NCBI RefSeq assembly: GCF_029168945.1
Contig: NC_083604.1
Coordinates: 9,664,812-9,728,811 of the forward strand
Reading direction: 5' to 3'
DNA: 64,000 bases
From: Cannabis sativa
Taxonomy: Eukaryota; Streptophyta; Magnoliopsida; Rosales; Cannabaceae
The notes beneath the pieces were generated by a model. The model did not search any database and was not told the DNA's origin. It saw nothing but the letters and a program-made list of their open reading frames with translations. The number at the start of each line of letters is the position of its first letter. Position 1 is the stretch's first letter. Made by a program: the position numbers and the translations under genes. Positions 1 to 10,081 of the stretch are shown one piece after another.

Positions 1-659
1 AAATAATTATAACACATATACATCATTATTATGAATGAAAAAAGATAAACTATTGAAACATATTATAAGGGCAACTATGTTAAGGGCACCCTATTAATGT
101 ATACGTGGAAAAAGATAATTATAAAAATGCAAAAGGATATAAATTGATATAAAACGTATAAATTTTATCATAATATTGGACAGTGATATGGGAATCAACG
201 GTGTTTGAAATGGGCACGCACAAGATTTTTCAAAAGTGATAATAATATATTCCTCAATTTGGTTTTGGCTTTTCTGGACCACCCAAAAGTCACTGACAAA
301 GATTTGAACTAAGATAAGCTTATACATTTTGGCTCTAATAAGCACCACTTACTCAGTACTCACTCAATATATTTGAGAATTATCTTTAAATTGGGCACAA
401 TGCAAATACACATTGCTTTCACTATCCTTATTTCTTACAAATATTTTCACACCCTATGATTAATGATGAATATTCCTTGGGCTGGAAGTATGTATTTATT
501 TTCTTATTCTATGTACATGCATCCCCGATTTTTAATTTTTGTGTGGCTAATATGAAAGTTGTAATTTATAATAAATGTGTAACATAAATATGGAGGAGTG
601 GCGTAAGTAAAAGGGTTTGTCTAAGTGGGGTAATAATTATAGTCACAAGGGTATTAAAG

Positions 660-660
<1 letters not shown>

Positions 661-692
<32 letters not shown>

Positions 693-693
693 G
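661..693. repeat. (TCA)n trinucleotide microsatellite
   Basis: About eleven perfect tandem TCA units lie in AT-rich non-coding DNA, followed by a short TATA-rich tail. Confidence 0.95.
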
Positions 694-2602
694 TTATATA
701 TATATGTATATATTACATAATTTTATAAGAGCGATATTTTAGTCCAAATGGTAAGGCCGTTTACGTAGAGAAATATCAACCTAACTCATGCTTCTTGAAT
801 CATTTCGTACGTTGGGATTTAAAACCTATATAAATTGTATATTAAATGAAGTAATGAAACTTACTTCAAAGTGATCTCTAGATCTCTCTCGATCTCATAT
901 ATATAGATATATATATATATATTAACAAACACATGCACATACATATAAATTTAACCCAACCCACAAGCCATGCACTTACTAAAACCAGAGGATTTTGAGA
1001 GAGACAAATGCAGAAGATGTTGCTTAACGCATTTGCTATAGTCTCTATAGGGACCCCTCGTAACTGGTGGTCATCGAATGAACCCACCACCACCACCCTC
1101 TGCACGTGACTCCTTGCCCAACCTTGAGTATGGTTCAAGCCAATTTTATTTGCTTATTAACTCTGCATATAGTACAATATTTGCTATCATATCACTAATT
1201 GTTTTTATATATATGTATGTTAATATTTAACTCAAAAATAAATTAACAAAAAAACTCATCACATTATATCGATGTTTGTATTTTGTGAATATTTTTGGAC
1301 ACTAGTGTGTACAAATGCTGTGACAGCAGCAGTACTATCTATGATATATAATTATGTAAGAAAAAGTGGTAACGAAATTTAATTCAAAGAAGTGGACTGG
1401 TCGGGCTATAATCAATTCGTATAGGGCTAAGCTCAGATTTCTATATCGAACATTTTATTAAATATACGATCGAGGACTCTTTTTATCCATCGGAAATAAG
1501 TGAATTGTTTAAATAAACTGATGTGTATAAACTTGTAATAATCTCAGCTTTTTCCATATGTGAGGCAGCAAAACCCTGTCCAAATTTCACGCTGAAATAT
1601 TTATTTATGTTTATATGTATATCTGTATTCGAATTATGTTATTTTGGCTCGAACAATAATCCAAAAATGTTAGGCTACCTATTGATGTTACGACTCATGA
1701 TCATTTATATAAGATCCCACTTTTCATCGCACGTGACTGGATATTCCATTCGATCGATAAGGGTTTGACCAACCCGAAGACCGTATGATACAAATTGTAT
1801 ATATAGATAAAAAATTATGTCAAATTTGGAGCTTTTTTAATATTATTTTCTCAACTTGAAAAGAGAAAGGAGGTGGAACTCCTTTTACGTTGTACTGAAT
1901 GACTAGTCAAATTTGGAGCCTAAAAATAAAATATATATAAGTGATTTGAGTAAAAGTGTTAAATGGAAATAAAATGAAATGACGAAAATGCCCCTGTGTA
2001 CGTAATATTTGTCGTCGGTGTAAGTAACTGTTTCGCCGTGCAAGCAAGGAGTGATGGGTTGCTTTATGCTTCCTAGTAATGGGACAATAAGAAAAATCGA
2101 CTTTACGTGCATGGTAAGTGATATGAAGTTCCTTTTAATTTTACTAACCAAACCTCTAAGCATGGTAATAATGTACGTGGGGTCACCCATTAATTAAGTC
2201 ATCACAACCAATCTAATCATGCCACGTGGATTGACGATATACAAATATAGCTACTTACAGCTTTTACTCCTTTGTGTAGCACAAGAATTTTCTTGCTATA
2301 TATGTGATACATTTTGTTTTCTTTTGCTATGCAAGTGATAAGGTTATCAAGATGTGGAGTGGGTGGAGCACATAAATTGAAGGGACTATAATTTTATTTT
2401 TCCACCCTGTAATTGATATTTGAAGAGGATTTTTTTTTTTCTTTTCTACTTCATCTATATTTAATTATATAATTTTTAAGAGATGAGAGTTAACATAAGC
2501 AAACAAATAAGAATAGTTGCAAAATTGAAGGAAAAATGTCTAGAGCCGCCGCATGCATGGAACTCATATATATCCCATATTTTTTTAATTTTGATGTTGA
2601 AA

Positions 2603-2603
2603 G

Positions 2604-2642
<39 letters not shown>
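2603..2642. repeat. (AT)n dinucleotide microsatellite
   Basis: A nearly pure alternating AT run, interrupted once near its left end. Similar shorter AT runs occur throughout the window. Confidence 0.9.
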
Positions 2643-2644
<2 letters not shown>

Positions 2645-4560
2645 CGATTACAAATGTCGAGTGATTGGTTTGACTTAATGTGGATATAATTAAGAGATGT
2701 ATATATAAATATATAAGACTATAAATTTTTGTTCATATATGGACCAAATAGAGGGGAGGAAAAAATAGTATAAGAGGGGAAAACTAAGTAAAGAGGTGGG
2801 GATTTCATGTTTAGTTTTATTTTGATTCCAAAAATTGGCATTATTAAGCTATGTAGAGATTCTTACTTTGATAAACTTTCACATTAAGATCAATGTGGGT
2901 ACCACTATAGTCCAACGAAAAGTGAAAAATACTGAAAAACAGCTATAAGAGTTGTACCTTTCCTTTGTAATGTTGATACTTGAGAAGGTACTTATTATAT
3001 ATTGGAAAATACTTTTCTAGCCCAACGGGTTGAGCTAGCTAGCATCTATATGCATGTGTAAATAATAAGCTCATTAATTAAATTGATTAATTTACAATTA
3101 TTATATTTTTCTGTCCACAAAAATCTTACCACTTCAATTTGCAGGTTGGAGAATTAAATAATTTTAATTTTAAGGCTCCAACCTGAATTAAATTTTTGAA
3201 TATGAAAACCCCTAATATGTCCACTCATATATAATAGAGTATATCTATTAGCATCCTTATAGTTTCTCATATTATTATATGTCGAATTCAATTTTAAAAT
3301 ACACCAATCATATATTATACTGATTTTTATAATACTTGATAACATTAGGTCTCCTTTTATATTTCCCTATATATTATCAATACCCTCCGTATGTTTATTT
3401 CATTTTTTCTTTTTGAAAAAAGGTTTATTGATGGTCACCCTCATAGATATATATCATCTAATTATACATGATTTAATTGTTATAGTAATATTACTTGTGT
3501 TTGATTCAAATTATTAGTTTGTACATTAATGAAATATTAGTTATATAGTGATTGATTGATGGGTTACAATTATCTAAAATGATGAAAATAATTAATTGAG
3601 GGAGGTGACTAACTCTATCTAACTTATAAATATGGATCGATCACAATAAGAGAGGAGCGTATTAATAGACTAATAGTAACCCTTAAATTAAGGCAAATGA
3701 CACACCAATATTATGACAATATGCAAGCCACCGTCCTAACCACTGTTGTCTGATTGTTCACGTTTTTATTCTCTTCAATCCTAAGTACATTTCTAATTAA
3801 GAAAACTATATACCAATATTTTTCAATTTATATATATATATATCAACTCTTTCCTCAATTTAATTATTATTATTATATATATTATTCCCAAACCCCTATT
3901 TTTTTTTTATTAAAATACATCAACTTTCACGTTACATATATCTTCTTGACCCGAAAGAACAACATTAAATAATGCAGGCAATATTCACGGCTTCGGAAAA
4001 AGATACATAACTGAAATTCCAATGATGGACTTAACCAAAATAATATTAATAATAGTGCAATAAATGTGCGTGGTTAATTGATTTAATTATTATTATTATT
4101 TATTTATTTTTTTCGAGGGAAATTGGTTTCATTATTTAAACATTATTGTGTTTTTATCAGAAATGTCCTCATCAAGTTTTTCTGTTGCCATTTAGTCCTT
4201 ATGAAATTGGTTTTAATTGGTATTCACGTCCTTGAAGATGAAGTTTAAAAATAAATAGCATTTCTCGAAAATTACATAAAAGAATTATTACTTTTTTTTT
4301 TTGTTGATAAAAATTACTATAATAAGATACAATTATTTATTTTCTAAAACATTTTCGCCAACGTGCTTAATTCTTTATTTAAATTAGAAAACCATTTTGT
4401 TTATTTTTTAGTTTATCAGTAGTTTACTTATATTATAAGTATTTTATTTAAATTAATTTAGAAAAGTATTATTAAATATTATTTTATAATTTTTATCCAA
4501 GCTTTTGGGCACGATGATGTGTAGAATTTATAAACTCAAATATCAGCCAAGGCCAACCCA

Positions 4561-4770
4561 AACCTGAGCTCACTCTAATTTATTATTCGCATAAACGACT
4601 AAGTCGATGCTGGACATGGGCCTAACTCGCTAACCTGCCAAGACAGGATCTCCCTTATTCGAAAAAGATCATTTGGCCCAGAAGTGAAGAGTCTGCCAAG
4701 ACAAGTCCGAATACCTTCAGGAGGCCATTCGGAAGCACGAGTAATCAAAGAATCGTCTAAATATAGCATT
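4561..4770. other. Unassigned GC-richer flank of the TRIM array
   Basis: This 210-bp stretch has clearly higher GC than the DNA to its left and directly precedes the first TGTTGGG of the array. It contains short repeated words such as CTGCCAAGACA (twice). It does not match the 527-bp unit. It may be the remnant of the element or site into which the first TRIM copy inserted. I do not recognise it. Confidence 0.4.
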
Positions 4771-6014
4771 TGTTGGGTGTACATCCAAAGTCCCATATTG
4801 GCTAGAAATGGGAAGGATCTTGGGTATATAAGGATGAACACTATCTCCATTGGAATGAGACCTTTTGGGAAGGTGCCCAAAAACAAATCCGTGAGTGCTT
4901 GGCCCAAAGCGGATAATATCATTCCAATGGAGAAATAGATGGTGTCCGACGATCCTTACAAGTGGTATCAGAGTCAAATCTCAAAATTAGTCATGTGATT
5001 GTATCCCCGGATTTCCAAACAAAAAGAAGGTGAAGCTTGCTAGAGCTGTCGGAGGTTTAGATCTGGTTCGAAGGGATTTCGAATCTTGCTGGTCAAGGGA
5101 TTCATCTAGCTTACTCAAGGAGATCTTGAGCGGTTGAATCGAGGGATTCTTGTATTCGAAGGGATTTCGAATCTTGCTAGTGAAGGGATTCATCTAGCTT
5201 ACTCAAGGGGATCTTGAGTGTTGGAATCGAGGGATTCAAGTTTAGATCTATAATCGTCTAAGGGGAGGCACAGTGGTCCTTAGTTTGAGGGGAGGATTGT
5301 TGCGTGTACATCTAAAGTCCCACATTGGCTAGAAATGAGAAGGATCTTGGGTATATAAGGATGAACACTATCTCCATTGGAATGAGGCCTTTTGGGAAGG
5401 TGCCCAAAAACAAATCCGTGAGGGCTTGGCCCAAAGCGGACAATATCATTCCAATGGAGAAATAGACGGTGTCCGACGGTCCTTACAAGTGGTATCAGAG
5501 TCAAATCTCAAAATTAGTCATGTGATTGTATCCCTGAATTTCCAAACAAAAAGAAGGTGAAGCTTGCTAGAGCTGTCGGAGGTTTAGATCTGGTTCGAAG
5601 GGATTTCGAATCTTGCTGGTCAAGGGATTCATCTAGCTTACTCAAGGAGATCTTGAGTGGTTGAATCGAGGGATTCTTGTATTCGAAGGGATTTCGAATC
5701 TTGCTAGTGAAGGGATTCATCTAGCATACTCAAGGGGATCTTGAGTGTTGGAATCGAGGGATTCAAGTTTAGATCTCTAATCGTCTAAGGGGAGGCAAAG
5801 TGGTCCTTAGTTTGAGGGGAGGATTGTTGGGTGTACATCCAAAGTCCCACATTGGCTAGAAATGGGAAGGATCTTGGGTATATAAGGATGAACACTATCT
5901 CCATTGGAATGAGGCCTTTTGGGAAGGTGCCCAAAAACAAATCCGTGAGGGCTTGGCCCAAAGCGGACAATATCATTCCAATGGAGAAATAGATGGTGTC
6001 CGACGGTCCTTACA

Positions 6015-6351
6015 AGTGGTATCAGAGTCAAATATCAAAATTAGTCATGTGATTGTATCCCCGGATTTCCAAACAAAAAGAAGGTGAAGCTAGCTAGAGC
6101 TGTCGGAGGTTTAGATCTGGTTCGAAGGGATTTCGAATCTTGCTAGTCAAGGGATTCATCTAGCTTACTCAAGGAGATCTTGAGTGGTTGAATAGAGGGA
6201 TTCTTGTATTCGAAGGGATTTCGAATCTTGCTAGTGAAGGGATTCATCTAGCTTACTCAAGGGGATCTTGAGTGTTGGAATCGAGGGATTCAAGTTTAGA
6301 TCTATAATCGTCTAAGGGGAGGCAAAGTGGTCCTTAGTTTGAGGGGAGGAT
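6015..6351 (+). repeat. TRIM internal domain (representative of nine)
   Basis: After the primer-binding site comes about 90 bp of unique sequence, then two tandem copies of an ~88-bp sub-repeat, then the purine tract. Each sub-repeat contains three short perfect inverted repeats: TTCGAA-GGGAT-TTCGAA, CTCAAG-(5 nt)-CTTGAG and GAATC-GAGG-GATTC. A transcript would fold into a row of small hairpins. Single-base differences break some stems in individual units (for example GAATAGAGG in this one). There is no open frame of coding character. A packaging or dimerisation role is conceivable but is only inference. Confidence 0.7.
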
Positions 6352-9300
6352 TGTTGGGTGTACATCCAAAGTCCCACATTGGCTAGAAATGGGAAGGATC
6401 TTGGGTATATAAGGATGAACACTATCTCCATTGGAATGAGGCCTTTTGGGAAGGTGCCCAAAAACAAATCCGTGAGGGCTTGGCCCAAAGCGGACAATAT
6501 CATTCCAATGGAGAAATAGATGGTGTCCGACGGTCCTTACAAGTGGTATGAGAGTCAAATCTCAAAATTAGTCATGTGATTGTATCCACGAATTTCCAAA
6601 CAAAAAGAAGGTGAAGCTTTCTAGAGCTGTCGGAGGTTTAGATCTGGTTCAAAGGGATTTCGAATCTTGCTGGTCAAGGGATTCATCTAGCTTACTCAAG
6701 GAGATCTTGAGTGGTTGAATCGAGGGATTCTTGTATTCGAAGGGATTTCGAATCTTGCTAGTGAATGGATTCATCTAGCTTACTCAAGGGGATCTTGAGT
6801 GTTGGAATCGAGGGATTCAAGTTTAGATCTATAATCGTCTAAGGGGAGGCAAAGTGGTCCTTAGTTTGAGGGGAGGATTGTTGGGTGTACATCCAAAGTC
6901 CCACATTGGCTAGAAATGGGAAAGATCTTGGGTATATAAGGGTAAACACTATCTCCATTGGAATGAGGCCTTTTGGGAAGGTGCCCAAAAACAAATCCGT
7001 GAGGGCTTGGCCCAAAGCGGACAACATCATTCCAATGGAGAAATAGATGGTGTCCGACGGTCCTTACAAGTGGTATCAGAGTCAAATCTCAAAATTAGTC
7101 ATGTGATTGTATCCCCGGATTTCCAAACAAAAAGAAGGTGAAGCTTGCTAGAGCTGTCGGAGGTTGAGATCTGGTTCGAAGGGATTTCGAATCTTGCTGG
7201 TCAAGGGATTCATGTAGCTTACTCAAGGAGATCTTGAGTGGTGGAATCGAGGGATTCTTGTATTCGAAGGGATTTCGAATCTTGCTAGTGAAGGGATTCA
7301 TCTAGCTTACTCAAGGGGATCTTGAGTGTTGGAATCGAGGGATTCAAGTTTAGATCTATAATCGTCTAAGGGGAGGCAAAGTGGTCCTTAGTTTGAGGGG
7401 AGGATTGTTGGGTGTACATCCAAAGTCCCACATTGGCTAGAAATGGGAAGGATCTTGGGTATATAAGGATGAACACTATCTCCATTGGAATGAGGCCTTT
7501 TGGGAAGGTGCCCAAAAACAAATCCGTGAGGGCTTGGCCCAAAGCAGACAATATCATTCCAATGGAGAAATAGATGGTGTCCGACGGTCCTTACAAGTGG
7601 TATTAGAGTCAAATCTCAAAATTAGTCATGTGATTGTATCCCCAGATTTCCAAACAAAAAGAAGGTGAAGCTTGCTAGAGCTGTCGGAGGTTTAGATCTG
7701 GTTCGAAGGGATTTCGAATCTTGCTGGTCAAGGGATTCATCTAGCTTACTCAAGGAGATCTTGAGTGGTTGAATAGAGGGATTCTTGTATTCGAAGGGAT
7801 TTCGAATCTTGCTAGTGAAGGGATTCATCTAGCTTACTCAAGGGATCTTGAGTGTTGGAATCGAGGGATTCAAGTTTAGATCTATAATCGTCTAAGGGGA
7901 GGCAAAGTGGTCCTTAGTTTGAGGGGAGGATTGTTGGGTGTACATCCAAAGTCCCACATTGGCTAGAAATGAGAAGGATCTTGGGTATATAAGGATGAAC
8001 ACTATCTCCATTGGAATGAGGCCTTTTGGGAAGGTGCCCAAAAACAAATCCGTGAGGGCTTGGCCCAAAGCGGACAACATCATTCCAATGGAGAAATAGA
8101 TGGTGTCCGACGGTCCTTACAAGTGGTATCAGAGTCAAATCTCAAAATTAGTCATGTGATTGTATCCCCGGATTTCCAAACAAAAAGAAGGTGAAGCTTG
8201 CTAGAGCTGTCGGAGGTTTAGATCTGGTTCGAAGGGATTTCGAATCTTGCTGGTCAAGGGATTCATGTAGCTTACTCAAGGAGATCTTGAGTGGTGGAAT
8301 CGAGGGATTCTTGTATTCGAAGGGATTTCGAATCTTGCTAGTGAAGGGATTCATCTAGCTTACTCAAGGGGATCTTGAGTGTTGGAATCGAGGGATTCAA
8401 GTTTAGATCTATAATCGTCTAAGGGGAGGCAAAGTGGTCCTTAGTTTGAGGGGAGGATTGTTGGGTATACATCCAAAGTCCCACATTGGCTAGAAATGGG
8501 AAGGATCTTGGGTATATAAGGATGAACAATATCTCCATTGGAATGAGGCCTTTTGGGAAGGTGCCCAAAAACAAATCCGTGAGGGCTTGGCCCAAAGCGG
8601 ACAGTATCATTCCAATGGAGAAATAGATGGTGTCCGACGGTCCTTACAAGTGGTATCAGAGTCAAATCTCAAAATTAGTCATGTGATTGTATCCCCAGAT
8701 TTCCAAACAAAAAGAAGGTGAAGCTTGCTAGAGCTGTTGGAGGTTTAGATCTGGTTCGAAGGGATTTCGAATCTTGCTGGTCAAGGGATTCATCTAGCTT
8801 ACTCAAGGAGATCTTGAGTGGTTGAATCGAGGGATTCTTGTATTCGAAGAGATTTCGAATCTTGCTAGTGAAGGGATTCATCAAGCTTACTCAAGGGGAT
8901 CTTGAGTGTTGGAATCGAGGGATTCAAGTTTAGATCTATAATCGTGTAAGGGGAGGCAAAGTGGTCCTTAGTTTGAGGGGAGGATTGTTGGGTGGACATC
9001 CAAAGTCCCACATTGGCTAGAAATGGGAAGGATCTTGGGTATATAAGGATGAACACTATCTCCATTGGAATGAGGCCTTTTGGGAAGGTGCCCCAAAACA
9101 AATCCGTGAGGGCTTGGCCCAAAGCAGGCAATATCATTCCAATGGAGAAATAGATGGTGTTCGACGGTCCTTACAAGTGGTATCAGAGTCAAATCTCAAA
9201 ATTAGTCATGTGATTGTATCCCCGGATTTCCAAACAAAAAGAAGGTGAAGCTTGCTAGAGCTGTCGGAGGTTTAGATCTGGTTCGAAGGGATTTCGAATC

Positions 9301-9512
9301 TTGCTGGTCAAGGGATTCATCTAGCTAACTCAAGGAGATCTTGAGTGGTTGAATCGAGAGATTCTTGTATTCGAAGGGATTTTGAATCTTGCTAGTGAAG
9401 GGATTCATCTAGCTTACTCAAGGGGATCTTAAGTGTTGGAATCGAGGGATTCAAGTTTAGATCTATAATCGTCTAAGGGGAGGCAAAGTGGTCCTTAGTT
9501 TGAGGGGAGGAT

Positions 9513-9702
9513 TGTTGGGTGTACATCCAAAGTCCCACATTGGCTAGAAATTGGAAGGATCTTGGGTATATAAGGATGAACACTATCTCCATTGGAATGA
9601 GGCCTTTTGGGAAGGTGCCCAAAAACAAATCCGTGAGGGCTTGGCCCAAAGCAGACAATATCATTCCAATGGACAAATAGATGGTGTCCGACGGTCCTTA
9701 CA
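9513..9702 (+). repeat. Tenth TRIM-type LTR, serving as left LTR of the copia body
   Basis: This full 190-bp LTR is as similar to the other nine as they are to one another. It is not followed by the TRIM internal domain. After two bases (TT instead of AG) it joins the primer-binding site and gag leader of a larger copia element. No copy of this LTR is found at the right end of that element. Confidence 0.85.
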
Positions 9703-9720
9703 TTTGGTATCAGAGCCAGC
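9703..9720 (+). promoter_or_regulatory. Primer-binding site, initiator tRNA-Met
   Basis: TGGTATCAGAGCC starts two bases after the LTR end. It matches the 3' end of plant initiator tRNA-Met better than the TRIM version, which reads AGTC at the same place. This is the standard minus-strand primer site of Ty1/copia elements. Confidence 0.85.
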
Positions 9721-9918
9721 TATTTCTGTTAGAAATATTGATCCTTAAAGTTCTTGCAAGATTCGTTGTACTGAAATTCATTGTTTCTGCAATTCTTGAT
9801 TTTTCTGCATTTTTTTCCTTTCTGCCACACCCAATAGGAACTAACCCCTTCTCTAGGCACGACTCTTGGAGTATACTGCTCTCTTTCTTTGTTTTGTTTT
9901 TCCTTGATTCATATAGGA

Positions 9919-10081
9919 ATGGAGATGTTTAGAGAAGGAGGGTTCACATCATGACCCCCAATGCTGGAAGGTGCCAATTACCCATATTGGAAAACCAAAA
10001 TGCGAGCATTCTTGAGGGCGGTGAATGAAAGAGTTTGGATGGCCATAGAAGATGGTTGGACATGCCCAACGGTGATGGATA
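9919..10081 (+). pseudogene. copia gag, N-terminal fragment
   Basis: From the ATG at 9919 the frame reads MEMFREGGFTS, a stop (TGA at 9952-9954), then PPMLEGANYPYWKTKMRAFL and on to the insertion point. The block around GxNYxxWKxxMRAFL is the conserved N-terminus of copia gag (DUF4219/UBN2 type). The TGA sits where an Arg codon (CGA) would be expected, so a CpG-to-TpG change is likely. The frame continues on the far side of the nested LTR at 13900 (NGVTKPKPMSLWTP). The last five bases, GGATA, are the target duplication of that insertion. Gag forms the cytoplasmic virus-like particle of the element. Confidence 0.8.
10077..10081. repeat. Target-site duplication GGATA (left copy)
   Basis: GGATA at 10077-10081 is repeated at 13895-13899, directly flanking the nested LTR 10082-13894. 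It marks a clean integrase-mediated insertion into gag. Confidence 0.85.

Larger units (their letters stand above)
1..4560. other. AT-rich intergenic sequence, no gene seen
   Basis: No open frame here resembles a known protein; the longest frames are about 60-110 codons with AT-biased composition. The stretch holds simple repeats (listed separately) and several CACGTG-core sites (near 1104, 1731 and 2222). Such cores are typical of plant promoters but also occur by chance. I see no mobile-element ends or RNA gene. It could be the flank of a host gene outside the window. Confidence 0.6.
4771..9702 (+). mobile_element. Tandem array of a TRIM (miniature LTR retrotransposon)
   Basis: Ten LTR copies start at 4771, 5298, 5825, 6352, 6879, 7406, 7932, 8459, 8986 and 9513. 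Each is 190 bp, begins TGTTGGG and ends CCTTACA. Nine internal domains of 337 bp lie between them, giving a period of 527 bp (526 once, from a one-base loss). Each LTR has a TATA-like GGGTATATAAGG. Each is followed after two bases by a TGGTATCAGAGTC primer-binding site (initiator tRNA-Met type). Each internal domain ends in a purine tract, TTTGAGGGGAGGA. These sizes and signals define a TRIM: an LTR element with no coding capacity that depends on enzymes from others. The LTR-internal-LTR-internal order is what recombination between LTRs of adjacent copies would produce. Overlapping frames across the array are shadows, not genes. Confidence 0.88.

Noticed and set aside
730..840. tRNA-like text (AAATGGTAAGGCC) suggesting a tRNA gene or SINE
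   Set aside because: No matching B-box, acceptor stem or A-rich tail could be found.
4599..9676. Many overlapping minus-strand open frames of 63-107 codons repeated every 527 bp
   Set aside because: They are translations of the TRIM repeat unit. Several frames are open at once, and none has a domain or independent conservation.
4561..10081. The 527-bp array as a CRISPR-like or rDNA spacer repeat
   Set aside because: Units contain LTR tips, primer-binding site and polypurine tract, so a TRIM array explains all features. No rRNA or 5S sequence is present, so it is not a Cassandra-type element either.
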